From: Desulfovibrio aminophilus
GTDB taxonomy: Bacteria > Desulfobacterota > Desulfovibrionia > Desulfovibrionales > Desulfovibrionaceae
Assembly: GCF_023660105.1 (NCBI RefSeq)
Contig: NZ_JAMHGA010000023.1
Location: 84,537 to 148,536, forward strand
Direction of reading: 5' to 3'
DNA length: 64,000 nt
Shown here: one piece after another, positions 33,826-42,548 of the stretch
How positions within the stretch are numbered: the first letter of the stretch is position 1
How the letters are laid out: each line of letters begins with the position of its first letter
Made by a program: the position numbers and the translations under genes
Notes under the pieces: generated by a model
The model's input: the letters and a program-made list of their open reading frames with translations, nothing else
Databases searched by the model: none
What the model was told of the DNA's origin: nothing

Positions 33826-35133
33826 ATGGGCTGGACCATCGGCAGGCTGGCCAAACGGCACGGCCTCTCGCGCAGCACCCTGCTGCACTACGACGCCATC
33901 GGCCTGCTGCGGGCCTCGGCCCGCGGCGGGGGCGACTACCGGGTCTACGACGCGGCCGACGACGAACGGCTGGCGGCCATCCGGCGCTACCGCCGGGCCG
34001 GCCTGCCCCTGGCCGCCATCCGCGACCTTCTGGACGGGGGCGAAAACAGCCTGGCCTCCATCCTGGGCAGGCGGGTCGAGGACCTGGACGCCGAAATCGG
34101 CGAGCTCAAGCGCCAGCGCGCCTTCGCGCTCAAGCTCCTGGGCCGCGCGGAGGGACTGCCGCCAGCCGGGATTCCCCTGGACAAAAAGCGCTGGACGGAA
34201 CTCCTCCGCGCCACGGGCTTCAGCGAGGAGGACATGCGGTGCTGGCACGCGGTCTTCGAACGCACCGACCCGGAGGGCCACCTCCGCTTCCTGGAATTCC
34301 TGCGCATCCCGGGCGAGGAGATCGCGGCCATCCGCGCCTTTTCCTCGGCCCCGGGCCGCATCCTGAACCTTCATCGCCACACGGAACGATACATGGACTA
34401 TTTTCTCGAACTCATGCGCGACATGCCGCGCCTGGCCCCCGGCGGCCGGGAGCACACCCTCCGGGCCCTGGACCTGGCCGGGCCGCTGCCGGAGCAGCCC
34501 CGCATCCTGGACATCGGCTGCGGTCCGGGCTCCGCGTCCCTGGTCCTGGCCGAACGCACCGGCGGAACGGTCACGGCCGTGGACCTGCACCAGCGCTTCC
34601 TGGACGAGCTGAGGGAACGGGCCCGCGCGACGGGCCTGGAGGACCGCGTCCGCCCGGTGCGCGGCGACATGGCCGCCCTGGCCTTCCCGCCCGGCTCCTT
34701 CGACCTCGTCTGGGCCGAGGGCTCCATCTACCTCATGGGCGTGGAGGCCGCCCTGGCCGCCTGGCGGCCCCTGCTGGCCCCGGGCGGGGTTCTGGTATTC
34801 AGCGAAATCTACTGGCTCACCGACGACCCGCCCAAGGACGCCCAAGACTTCTTCGCCCTGGACTGCCCGAACATGCGCCGGGCCGAGGACGACGCGGCGG
34901 CCCTGCGCGCCGCAGGGTTCACGCCCCTGGGCGGCTTCACCCTGCCGCCCGAGGCCTGGACCGCCGAATACTACGGCCCGCTGGCGGACCGGCTGCCCGG
35001 GTTCCTGAAGGCCCACGGCCACGTGCCCGAGGCCTGCATGGCGGCCGAGGCCATGCGGAAGGAGATCGACCTCTTCCAGGAACACCACGCGGCCTACGGC
35101 TATGCCTTCCAGATCGCCCGGCGCGACGGCTGA
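33826..35133 (+). CDS. MerR-type regulator fused to a SAM methyltransferase
   Basis: A 435-residue two-function protein. Residues 1-75 are a MerR DNA-binding domain (WTIGRLAKRHGLSRSTLLHYD, YRVYDAADDERLAAI), followed by a coiled dimerisation helix (about 80-108). A helical middle region (about 118-200) leads to a class I methyltransferase with SAM motif LDIGCGPGS (228-236), acidic motif II VTAVDLHQ and GDMAALAFPPGSFDLVW. This layout would let the enzyme's substrate act as its transcriptional effector. The ribosome site agcgaggac is moderate. A second methyltransferase follows 98 bases later. Confidence 0.85.
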   Translation: MGWTIGRLAKRHGLSRSTLLHYDAIGLLRASARGGGDYRVYDAADDERLAAIRRYRRAGLPLAAIRDLLDGGENSLASILGRRVEDLDAEIGELKRQRAFALKLLGRAEGLPPAGIPLDKKRWTELLRATGFSEEDMRCWHAVFERTDPEGHLRFLEFLRIPGEEIAAIRAFSSAPGRILNLHRHTERYMDYFLELMRDMPRLAPGGREHTLRALDLAGPLPEQPRILDIGCGPGSASLVLAERTGGTVTAVDLHQRFLDELRERARATGLEDRVRPVRGDMAALAFPPGSFDLVWAEGSIYLMGVEAALAAWRPLLAPGGVLVFSEIYWLTDDPPKDAQDFFALDCPNMRRAEDDAAALRAAGFTPLGGFTLPPEAWTAEYYGPLADRLPGFLKAHGHVPEACMAAEAMRKEIDLFQEHHAAYGYAFQIARRDG

Positions 35134-35231
35134 CGGAGCTTCGCGGCCCGCGATCCTTGACAAACTCCCAGGCACGGGAAACGATGGCGGACATCGATTC
35201 CGCATCCGCACCGGTTCCGGGAGGACGACAG

Positions 35232-36005
35232 ATGAAAACGGTCGAGGAAATCGTCGCTCTATCCATGGACGGAGGGGGAGAGGTCGCGATCGTCCCCTTT
35301 CTTCCCTACATTCTTCAGGATTTTCATGAACTCGGCTCCTCGGCCCGAGCGATCCTCGAAGCCGCGCGGCGGCACGCCCCGGCCGGAAAAGGCCTGGACG
35401 TGCTCGACGTGGGCTGCGGCAAGGGCGCGATTTCCATCCTTCTGGCGGCCGAGCTGGGCTGCCGGTGCCTGGGCCTGGACGCGATCCACGAATTCACCGT
35501 CGCCGCGCGCGCACGCGCCGAGCGGGAAGGGGTGGCCGACAGCTGCGCCTTCGCCTCCGGCGACGCCCGCGCGATCATCCCGCACCTCGGGAGCTTCGAC
35601 GTCATCGTCCTGGGCTCCACCGGCCCGATCCTCGGCGGCTATTTCGGGACCATGACGGCCCTGAAGCCCCACCTGCGGCCTGACGGCATCATCATCCTCG
35701 ACGACGGCTATCTGGACGACGGCAGCCCGTCAGACCACGAATTGATCGTGAACAGGAGTACGCTGCTGGGTGAAATCAGCCGGGCCGGAATGGCCCTGTC
35801 CGCCGAAATGCCCGCCGCCCCTCCCGACAGGGACGCGGAATACGACGGACAACTCGCGGACATCACCAGAAGATGCGCCGAACTGGAAGCCGCGCACCCC
35901 GACCGAACGGCGCTTTTCCGCGCCTATGCCGAACGGCAGCGGCAGGAATACCGCAACCTGAAGACCGATGTCATCTGCGTCACGCTGATCATCCGCCACG
36001 CATAG
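35232..36005 (+). CDS. SAM-dependent methyltransferase
   Basis: A 257-residue class I methyltransferase with motif I VLDVGCGKGAIS (57-68), acidic LGLDAIHEFT, GDARAIIPHLGSFDVIV and post-motif LRPDGIIILDDGYL. The C-terminal 80 residues, including ITRRCAELEAAHPDRT, resemble enzymes acting on small molecules. I start at ATG 35232, since gggagg is 7 bases upstream; ATG 35184 in the same frame lacks a ribosome site. It lies downstream of the MerR-methyltransferase fusion, likely the same unit. Substrate unknown. Confidence 0.8.
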   Translation: MKTVEEIVALSMDGGGEVAIVPFLPYILQDFHELGSSARAILEAARRHAPAGKGLDVLDVGCGKGAISILLAAELGCRCLGLDAIHEFTVAARARAEREGVADSCAFASGDARAIIPHLGSFDVIVLGSTGPILGGYFGTMTALKPHLRPDGIIILDDGYLDDGSPSDHELIVNRSTLLGEISRAGMALSAEMPAAPPDRDAEYDGQLADITRRCAELEAAHPDRTALFRAYAERQRQEYRNLKTDVICVTLIIRHA

Positions 36006-36013
36006 GGCCGGGT

Positions 36014-36565
36014 TTAGGCTTCCAGAAGCGCCAGGCACTCCGGGGTCGTGACCAGGCGGCAGTAGACCGCGCCCAGGGCGGCCAGGAACGCGCCGTGGAC
36101 CTGGGCCGCCGGGATGGTCGCGCCCTGGAACGAGAGGTCGCGCGAGGCGCAGGCGTCCACCGGCGCCACGCAGCCGAAACCCAGGTCAAAGGCCGCGCGC
36201 ACCGTGGCGTCCACGCACATGTGGGTCATCATGCCGCAGACCACCAACTCCCGGACCCCGGCCTCGCGCAGGAGGTCCAGCAACGGCGTGTCTCGGAAGC
36301 TGTTGGGAAAGCGTTTGAGCACCACGGCCTCGCCAGGGCGCGGCTGCACCAGGGGATGGAACTCCGCCCCCGGCGTGCCGGGCAGGAAGAAGGTCGAGCC
36401 CGGACGCGTGGACTCATGCCGCACGTGGAACACGGGCCAGCCCTTGTCCCGGAAGGCGAACAGCAGGCGCGCGGCCTGGGCCGCGGCCTCGGGCGAACCC
36501 ACCAACTCCATGCGGCCGCCCGGGAAGTAGTCGGCCTGGATGTCGACGATCACCAAGGCTTTCAT
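36014..36565 (-). CDS. Isochorismatase-family cysteine hydrolase
   Basis: A 183-residue hydrolase with the expected catalytic triad: D8 (VIVDIQ), K84 (VVLKRFPNSF) and C117 (GMMTHMCVDATVRAA). The family includes nicotinamidases, isochorismatases and other amide hydrolases. Aggag lies 8 bases before the ATG. It is convergent with the methyltransferase gene, 8 bases apart, with no terminator between. Confidence 0.88.
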   Translation of the reverse strand: MKALVIVDIQADYFPGGRMELVGSPEAAAQAARLLFAFRDKGWPVFHVRHESTRPGSTFFLPGTPGAEFHPLVQPRPGEAVVLKRFPNSFRDTPLLDLLREAGVRELVVCGMMTHMCVDATVRAAFDLGFGCVAPVDACASRDLSFQGATIPAAQVHGAFLAALGAVYCRLVTTPECLALLEA

Positions 36566-37044
36566 GGGAACACTCCTGTTCGGGAATGATGGTCAAGCGT
36601 TCCGGGGGAGCCCCCTCCTCCAAAGACCTTCATCAAAAGAGAAAGAAGGGACGACGCGGGGGGAACTTGGCATGAATCGGCGGCCTTGAAAAGACGGAAC
36701 CGGGCCTGTCGGCGTTCTTGACGCCGCAAAGCCCGTTGCGTATCACCCCCTCACACGACGGTTTTCAACAAAGAGGTCTTTTTGAGCAGCATCAGCATGG
36801 ATCGTGTCGCATCGGTTGTCGGCGAAAGCCGCGGCCGGTAGACGCGTCCGAAGCCCGAGCCTCCCCTCCCGGGAAGGCCCTTTCCGCCTCGGAGCGATCC
36901 GCTCCGTCCGCTCCGGTTCGGCATCCCCGGCCGGTCTTTCTCCGCTTTCGTCCGGCAACCATTCCTTGTCGTTTCCGCAGGCGAACCGCGCCGCGTCCGG
37001 CCCCGCGCCGTCACGCGGCATCCCCGCGCACAAGGAGTGTCGCA
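36566..37044. other. Long non-coding gap between hydrolase and GNAT genes
   Basis: About 480 bases with no frame I can defend. The first 200 bases are purine-rich and less GC-rich. There is a small hairpin around cggcg-ttcttga-cgccg (36704-36720) and aaagaggtctttttg near 36770-36784, which could be a weak plus-strand terminator. The GNAT ribosome site is at its right end. The open frames across it are Arg/Pro/Ser-rich and look spurious. Confidence 0.5.
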
Positions 37045-37557
37045 ATGTTCATTCGAGACGAACGGCCTGACGACGTTTCGCGCATCTCGCGCATCCAATA
37101 CGACGCCTTCAAGAACCACCCGGTCCACGCGCCCGGGGCCGAGCCCACGGAACACCGCATCGTCGAACGCCTGCGGGCGTCCGGCGGTCTGACCCTCTCC
37201 CTGCTGGCCGAGGCCGGGACCGAGGCCGTGGGACACATCGCCCTCTCGCCCGCCGTGGTGGGCGTGGCCCACGAGGGCTGGTTCCTGCTCGGCCCCGTCG
37301 GCGTACTGCCGCGCTTCCAGGGACAGGGAATCGGCTCGGCCCTGGTCCGCGCGGCGCTGCGGCGCATGCGCGGCGTGAGGGCCGACGGCGTCGTGCTGGT
37401 GGGGGAGCCCGCGTTCTACGCCCGCTTCGGCTTCGAGCGCGCGCCCGGCCTGTTCTACCCCGGCGTGCCGGAGCAATACGTCCTGGCGGCGTGCTTCAAC
37501 GACGCGGTTCCCCGGGGCGCGATCATCGCCCACGAGGCCTTCGCCGAAGGCGCGTAG
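37045..37557 (+). CDS. GNAT N-acetyltransferase (YhbS-like)
   Basis: A 170-residue GNAT enzyme. The acetyl-CoA loop is seen in GPVGVLPRFQGQGIGSALV (about 92-110), followed by GVVLVGEPAFYARFGFERA, the pattern of YhbS-type acetyltransferases. Aaggag is 7 bases before the ATG at 37045; the in-frame upstream extension is spurious. It lies 71 bases before rsgA on the same strand. Substrate unknown. Confidence 0.87.
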   Translation: MFIRDERPDDVSRISRIQYDAFKNHPVHAPGAEPTEHRIVERLRASGGLTLSLLAEAGTEAVGHIALSPAVVGVAHEGWFLLGPVGVLPRFQGQGIGSALVRAALRRMRGVRADGVVLVGEPAFYARFGFERAPGLFYPGVPEQYVLAACFNDAVPRGAIIAHEAFAEGA

Positions 37558-37628
37558 CGCCCACCGGCCCCAGCGACACAAACACCGGGGCTCCCGCCGC
37601 GGCGGGACGTCCCTCAAGGATAACGGCC

Positions 37629-38684
37629 ATGCAATTGCACGACTTCGGTTTCGACCAATGGTTCGAGGCCCATGCCGCCGAATACGGCATGGAGGGCTGC
37701 GGCTTCGCCCGCGTCACCGCCGTGGACCGGGGCTCCTGCCTCGTCAGGAACGCGTCCCGGGAAATCCCGGCCGAACTGTCGGGACGGCTCGCCTACGATA
37801 CGGAGAGCCCCGCCGACCTGCCCTGCGTGGGCGACTGGGTGACGGCGCGCCTCTACAACGACGGGACCGCCGCGATCATCCAGCGGGTGTTTCCGCGCCG
37901 GACCTTCCTGCGCCGTCGCTCGCCCGGAACAATCGACGGGGTCCAGATGATCGCGGCCAACATCGACACCGCCTTCATCGTCCAGTCCTGCCGGGTGGAC
38001 TTCAACCCCGCGCGACTGGAGCGCTACCTGGTCATGGCGGCGGACGGCGGCGTGGAACCAGTGATCGTCCTCACCAAGGCGGACCTGGCCGCCCCGGAGG
38101 AGTTGGAGCACATCCTGGCCACGGTCCAGGCCCTCACCCCGACCCGGGCGATCGCGCTCAGCAACGTCACCGGACTGGGCTTCGACACCCTGCGCCAGAC
38201 GCTCGTTCCGGGCAGGACCTGCTGCCTCCTCGGCTCGTCCGGGGTGGGCAAGACGACCCTCATCAACCGCCTCCTGGGCCTGGAGGCCTTTGTAACCCAG
38301 GCCGTCAGCGGCACGGGGGAAGGCGTCCACACGACCACGCGGCGGCAGCTCGTGGTCCTTGGCCAGGGCGCGATGCTCGTGGACACGCCCGGCATGCGGG
38401 AACTCGGCATGACGGACGCCGTCGACGGGATCGACGCGGGCTTCGGGGAAATCGCCGCGCTGGCGGCGCAATGCCGCTACGCGGACTGCACCCACGAGCA
38501 CGAGCCGGGCTGCGCGGTCAGGGCCGCGGTCCGCGCGGGCGAACTGGCCCAAGATCGCTACGCCAGCTACCTCAAGCTCAGAAAGGAATCCGAATTCGCG
38601 GCCCTGTCCACCCTGGGCAGGCGGCGTAAGGAAAAGGCCTTCGGCAAGTTCATCCAATCATTCAAGAAACAACAGAAACGCTGA
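37629..38684 (+). CDS. rsgA: Ribosome small-subunit GTPase RsgA
   Basis: A 351-residue circularly permuted GTPase that matures the 30S subunit. Order of motifs: G4 TKAD (149-152), then G1 GSSGVGKTT (202-210), then G3 DTPG (252-255). The C-terminal zinc site uses C282, C287, H289 and C295 (CRYADCTHEHEPGC). The N-terminal OB fold precedes the GTPase domain. ATG at 37629 follows aagga by 8 bases. The Lys/Arg-rich C-terminus is typical. A terminator and then a repeat array follow. Confidence 0.95.
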   Translation: MQLHDFGFDQWFEAHAAEYGMEGCGFARVTAVDRGSCLVRNASREIPAELSGRLAYDTESPADLPCVGDWVTARLYNDGTAAIIQRVFPRRTFLRRRSPGTIDGVQMIAANIDTAFIVQSCRVDFNPARLERYLVMAADGGVEPVIVLTKADLAAPEELEHILATVQALTPTRAIALSNVTGLGFDTLRQTLVPGRTCCLLGSSGVGKTTLINRLLGLEAFVTQAVSGTGEGVHTTTRRQLVVLGQGAMLVDTPGMRELGMTDAVDGIDAGFGEIAALAAQCRYADCTHEHEPGCAVRAAVRAGELAQDRYASYLKLRKESEFAALSTLGRRRKEKAFGKFIQSFKKQQKR

Positions 38685-38691
38685 CCCACCA

Positions 38692-38728
38692 GCGCCGGGG
38701 CGCCCAAAGGACGGCCCGGCGCCTTTCT
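38692..38728 (+). terminator. Terminator of rsgA, merging into the repeat array
   Basis: Stem gcgccggg / cccggcgc (8 bp, 15-base loop with a partial second pairing), followed by ctttct. Its last bases form the beginning of the first repeat unit. Confidence 0.6.
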
Positions 38729-38880
38729 AAAACGGGGCGAAGCCCCCCCGGCTTCGCCGGTTCATGGAAAGGCAAAAAAACTCCCACGCCTTTCTGAAAA
38801 GGGGCGAAGCCCCCCCGGCTTCGCCGGTTCATGGAAAGGCAAAAAACTCCCACGCCTTTCTGAAAAGTGGCGAAGCCCCA
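38721..38880 (+). repeat. Composite palindromic repeat array, left copy (2.4 units)
   Basis: Three tandem units at 38721-38787, 38788-38853 and a truncated third at 38854-38880. Each full unit (66-67 bp) nests two inverted repeats: outer GCCTTTC/GAAAGGC and inner GGCGAAGCC/GGCTTCGCC, then a spacer ending actcccac. The same unit in the same orientation recurs at 43726-43884, and a partial one at 55358. The cruciform design recalls REP or MITE-like elements. The downstream 39-43 kb genes are bracketed by the two arrays. Confidence 0.92.
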
Positions 38881-38993
38881 GAGGATTCCAGGCGGATTCG
38901 CGGGGCGGCCTGCCAATGCGAGGCGGAAGCAAGGCCCCGAGCTTCCGGGTCGGAACGTGGACCGGCCGCCACAAGGCCTGCCGACGCGGAGCG

Positions 38994-39022
38994 TTGCCCG
39001 TGGTGGGGCGTTCTGGTAGCCT
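38994..39022 (+). promoter_or_regulatory. Candidate promoter of the PP-loop/E1 cassette
   Basis: TTGCCC, 17-base spacer, TAGCCT, similar in style to the promoter at 17168. Predicted start near 39029, giving a leader of about 120 bases that contains a 32-codon frame (39068-39166). The stretch 38881-38993 shows nothing else. Confidence 0.4.
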
Positions 39023-39152
39023 GCTGCCGCGGGATTCATCCTGCCGACCCCGCCCGTCGAGACGTTCATGGACGAGGGCGTGATGACGCGCACCATGTCC
39101 GGCCACGCGCGCCATGAGAGCACAGCGCTGAATACGCGACACGGAGGTTCTC

Positions 39153-40637
39153 ATGAAAATGCCTGAGCACCCAGTGCTCCAGCACCGTTGGGCGCTGCGA
39201 GACGGCAAGGAAGGGAAGGTCCTCGTCTATTACGGGCTGCGCAATCCGCCGCGCCAGCATCAGTCCGTGGTGTCCATTCCCGACTTTCTCGCCGAGGCGC
39301 TGAACCGGCTTGACGGCTCGGCCGGCCTGGACAGCCTGCCGCGGGCCGTGCGCGAAAGCGGGGATTTTCTGCAACTGGTGGAGCAGCGGATCGTGGTGGA
39401 CGGGCCGGACCGACGCAAACCGTCCACGGCCGAGCACAAGCGGTCCTGCGTCAGGTGCGTGGCCGACGACCACCTGCTGCCCGGGCTGGAGTTCGATGAA
39501 CGCGGAGTGTGCGCCTTCTGCCAATGCTACGAGCTGGCCGAACGGGATGGCGGGTCCGCCGGACCGCGCAACCAGGTGGATGACGCCGAACTCCTGTCCA
39601 TCGCCGCCGCCAACAAGGAGTCCCGGTTCGACGTCATGGTCCTGTGCACCGGCGGCAAGGACTCCACCTATCTCTTATGGTATTTGGCCAAAAAGCTCGG
39701 GCTCCGCGTTCTCGCCGCTTCCTGGAACATGCCGTACACCAACGAGACCTGCCGGAGGAACCTCCGCCGCGCTCTTGAATTGCTGCCGCAGGTCGAACTG
39801 GTGGAGCGGACCCTGCCCTGGAACGACATCCGCGCCGCCATGCGCGCCCAGTTCGGCAACGTGGGCGTGCCGTGCCTCTGCCCGGTGGTGGCCCATGTGT
39901 TGTTCTTCCCCCTGGCCACGGAGGAGCGGATTCCGGTGGTCATGCAGGGGGTTGAGGAAGTGCAGCTGGCGGTCATGAGCTATGTGCTGCGCAACCTGCG
40001 GCCGGGCAAGGGACAGCCCCAGCCCGCGCCGCCGTCCATCCGCGAGCAGACCCTCCAGTTCCTGGGGATGGTGGCCGACTCTCCCGAACCGGCCGATCCC
40101 TTTTCCATGACCGCGGATTTCATCAACTACCAGCGGTCCATCCGAAACATCCTCGATCCGATCTATGCGCCGTTCGACCGCATGCTGCAAAGAGCCAGAC
40201 GGGACGAATCCGCATTCCTGCCGCAGCTGCGGCGTCTCAGGACGAACAAGCTGTACGGCACGTGGTCGGAGGTCGCGGAGCTCATGCACAAGGAGATGGA
40301 CTGGAGAATGCCGCCGGGCCAGAAGGGACTGCTGCACACCAGCTGCCGCATTGAGAAGGTCAAGGACTACTGCCAGTACATGCGCTTCCGCAACATGCGC
40401 TCCACCTACTTCCCGCAATCCATCGTGGAGGTGAGCGCCGGGGTCGCCTTCGGGCTGCTTTCCCGTGAGCAAGGGCTGAAGGAGGTGGCGGAGCTGGGCT
40501 ACCACCGCGAGCCGGAGGTCATGGCCGGGCTGCTCGAAGACCTGAAAATGGGCGAGGGCGACCGCGAAACCCATGGGGAAGCCGTCTATTCCCTGTGCGA
40601 CTGTGCCGAAGGGCTCCGAGGGGATCATGAGCGATGA
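39153..40637 (+). CDS. PP-loop ATP pyrophosphatase (N-acetyl-sugar amidotransferase-like)
   Basis: A 494-residue enzyme. The N-terminal 90 residues (VVSIPDFLAEALNRLDGSAG region) are an extra domain loosely like PqqD/peptide-recognition folds. A four-Cys metal site follows, C99-x2-C102 and C120-x2-C123, as in WbpG-type proteins (CVRC...GVCAFC). The N-type PP loop VLCTGGKDSTYLLWY (164-177) adenylates an oxo group for amidation or thiolation. Further Cys lie in CLCPVV and HTSCRIEKVKDYC. Without glycan genes nearby, sugar amidation is doubtful. It overlaps the E1-like gene by 11 bases. Ribosome site acggagg is good. Confidence 0.82.
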   Translation: MKMPEHPVLQHRWALRDGKEGKVLVYYGLRNPPRQHQSVVSIPDFLAEALNRLDGSAGLDSLPRAVRESGDFLQLVEQRIVVDGPDRRKPSTAEHKRSCVRCVADDHLLPGLEFDERGVCAFCQCYELAERDGGSAGPRNQVDDAELLSIAAANKESRFDVMVLCTGGKDSTYLLWYLAKKLGLRVLAASWNMPYTNETCRRNLRRALELLPQVELVERTLPWNDIRAAMRAQFGNVGVPCLCPVVAHVLFFPLATEERIPVVMQGVEEVQLAVMSYVLRNLRPGKGQPQPAPPSIREQTLQFLGMVADSPEPADPFSMTADFINYQRSIRNILDPIYAPFDRMLQRARRDESAFLPQLRRLRTNKLYGTWSEVAELMHKEMDWRMPPGQKGLLHTSCRIEKVKDYCQYMRFRNMRSTYFPQSIVEVSAGVAFGLLSREQGLKEVAELGYHREPEVMAGLLEDLKMGEGDRETHGEAVYSLCDCAEGLRGDHER

Positions 40638-41427
40638 TTTTCTGAACCGGGCGCTGCCCATCTTCACCGAGGCGGGCTTCGCGGTCCTCAAAAGCAAGCT
40701 CGTCGCCTTCGCCGGCCTGGGCGGCGTGGGCGGCGGCGCGTTTCTGGCCCTGGTCCGCTGCGGGGTGGCGCGGTTCCGCCTGGCGGAAAACGGCGTCTTC
40801 GACCCCCCGGACATGAACCGGCAGGCCGCGGCCTTCGGCCACACCATGGAACGGCCCAAGCTCGAAGTCTATGCGGAGCTGGCCCGGTCCATCAATCCCG
40901 ATGTGGAGCTGGAACTCTTCCCGGAAGGGGTCGACGGGGACAATCTCGAACGGTTCCTGGCCGGAGCCGACCTGCACGTGGGGGTGATCGACGCGGAAAA
41001 GGGCGCCGAGGTCAAGGCCAAGGCCCCGGACCTGATCCAAAAGCACGGCCTGCCCATGTTCACCTGCGGGGCCGTCGGTTTCGGCTCCGTGCTGGTGGGC
41101 CACGAGCCCGGCGGCATGATGCCGGAGGAATTCTGGCGGCTGGTGAAGGAGAAATCCAGCGGCGGCGGCCTGCTGCCGTCAATGCTCGAAGAGTTCTTCA
41201 ATCGTCCGGTGATGGAGCGCATCGCCAGGGGCTTGGCCTCCGGCAAGGCGCCCACCACGGCCATCGGCTGCCTGGCGGCGAACGCGCTGCTGGCTTGCGA
41301 AGTCCTCGTCTGCCTGTTGCGGGGCACCGGCCTGGTGGACCGCGAACCGGTTTACGCCCCGCGGTTCACCATGGTGGATTTCCTCAACCAGAAACTGGTC
41401 GTGGACGACGTGAGCCTTGGGGCATGA
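40627..41427 (+). CDS. E1/ThiF-like adenylating enzyme
   Basis: A 266-residue single-domain E1-like protein. It has the ATP-binding GLGGVGGGAF (31-40), the ThiF/MoeB pattern D-x-x-D-x-N-R-Q (DPPDMNRQ, 59-66) and VGVIDAEKGA. It lacks the paired CxxC zinc ligands of ThiF/MoeB and an obvious catalytic Cys loop. Such proteins adenylate a C-terminal carboxylate of a ubiquitin-like protein or peptide, but no such partner is encoded nearby. The ATG at 40627 lies 11 bases inside the PP-loop gene end, after gagggg, so translation is coupled. The two adenylating enzymes probably act on the same product. Confidence 0.82.
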   Translation: MSDDFLNRALPIFTEAGFAVLKSKLVAFAGLGGVGGGAFLALVRCGVARFRLAENGVFDPPDMNRQAAAFGHTMERPKLEVYAELARSINPDVELELFPEGVDGDNLERFLAGADLHVGVIDAEKGAEVKAKAPDLIQKHGLPMFTCGAVGFGSVLVGHEPGGMMPEEFWRLVKEKSSGGGLLPSMLEEFFNRPVMERIARGLASGKAPTTAIGCLAANALLACEVLVCLLRGTGLVDREPVYAPRFTMVDFLNQKLVVDDVSLGA

Positions 41428-41469
41428 CGGCCCGCCTCCCCGGCGTGGTCTTCCCCTCTGGAGCCGAAA

Positions 41470-42516
41470 ATGGACCGCAAGAAACTGATCCGCGAACTTC
41501 AGGAATCACACCTGGAGATCGAGCCCGGCCAGGATGTCGGCATCGGGGCTTTTCGTCCCGAGGACGCCCTGGGCGTCGCCCTGGCCTACCATGAGGCCTA
41601 TGGCGACGCCTTTCCGCTTGAATATGTCTACGACCCGGCGGAGATCGCCCGCCGCAACGCCTCGGGCGACCTGCACACCGTGGTGGCCAGGACCCCCAGG
41701 GGAGAGGTGGTGGGCCTTTTCGGACTCTTCCGCCCCGCCCCCAATCCCGATGTCTACGAGGCCGGGCAGCTCATCGTTCGGAAAAGCTACCGGAAGCGCA
41801 ACGTGGCCACGGCCCTGAGCGAGGAGGCGCTCGACAACCTCCCGGTGCGCCTTGGCCTGCCCGTCATGATCTGCGAGGCGCTCACCAACAACGTGGCCTC
41901 GCAACACTTGAGCGAGGTGAAGGGCATGACCTTCACCGGGCTTGAGGTGGAGTGCATGCCGTCCCTGGCCTCCGCCAAGGCGGACGGCCCCGCCCGCAAC
42001 ATTTCGCTGTTGCTGATGTTCAAGGTCTTCGACAAATCCGCCCGCGCCGTGCACCTGCCCGAGGCCTACCGGTCCTTCTGCCAGGCGGCCTACGCGGAGA
42101 TGAACCTGCCCCGCACCGTCCTGCCCGGAGCGTCTCCGGCGGGCGATACGGTGGCCGAGAGCCCGTTCGTGCTCCCGGAAATCGGGCTGGTGCGCCAGAC
42201 CGTGCAACGCTGCGGCAGGGACCTTGGCGAGCTTGTCACCGCCTCCGAAGCCATGGCCGGTGACCGGGGCATGGTCCAGATGTTCCTGAACCTCGGCGAC
42301 CCTGCCGCGCCCCGGGTCGTGGAAGACTTGCGGGACAGGGGATATTTTTTCTCCGGTCTGCTGCCCTGCTGGTTTGGGGCGGACGGCCTGGCCATGCAGA
42401 AGGTCGGCCGGGAGCCGGACTGGGGGGCCGTTCAGGTCTGCAGCGCAAAAGCCGAAGCGGTCCGCGGCCTGGTTCAGGAAGACTTCGAACGCGCCTGGAA
42501 GGGCGGACGTTCATGA
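41470..42516 (+). CDS. GNAT-domain protein of the cassette
   Basis: A 348-residue protein. The N-terminal 170 residues are a GNAT fold: FRPEDALGVALAYHEAYGD, VVGLFGLFRPAP and the acetyl-CoA loop region VRKSYRKRNVATALSEEAL. The C-terminal half (about 200-348) is of unknown family, with a beta-rich segment and GYFFSGLLPCWFGADGLAMQKV that resembles a second, degenerate GNAT half. Ggag is 7 bases before the ATG, and the gap after the E1-like gene is 42 bases, so it is third in the operon. Acylation of the same peptide or metabolite is inference. Confidence 0.78.
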   Translation: MDRKKLIRELQESHLEIEPGQDVGIGAFRPEDALGVALAYHEAYGDAFPLEYVYDPAEIARRNASGDLHTVVARTPRGEVVGLFGLFRPAPNPDVYEAGQLIVRKSYRKRNVATALSEEALDNLPVRLGLPVMICEALTNNVASQHLSEVKGMTFTGLEVECMPSLASAKADGPARNISLLLMFKVFDKSARAVHLPEAYRSFCQAAYAEMNLPRTVLPGASPAGDTVAESPFVLPEIGLVRQTVQRCGRDLGELVTASEAMAGDRGMVQMFLNLGDPAAPRVVEDLRDRGYFFSGLLPCWFGADGLAMQKVGREPDWGAVQVCSAKAEAVRGLVQEDFERAWKGGRS

Positions 42517-42548
42517 TCTGAACCGCAAGGGTGTTCCCCTTGCCACCA

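Noticed and set aside
36718..37044. N-terminal extension of the GNAT protein
   Set aside because: The frame is open, but the sequence is Arg/Pro/Ser-rich, and a clear ribosome site sits before the ATG at 37045.
38721..38880. CRISPR array
   Set aside because: The repeated units are contiguous with nearly identical spacers and internal palindromes, and there are no cas genes.
39153..42516. Calling the PP-loop/E1 genes part of an O-antigen cluster
   Set aside because: The WbpG-like features would allow it, but there are no glycosyltransferases or sugar-nucleotide enzymes within 10 kb and the E1 partner does not fit.
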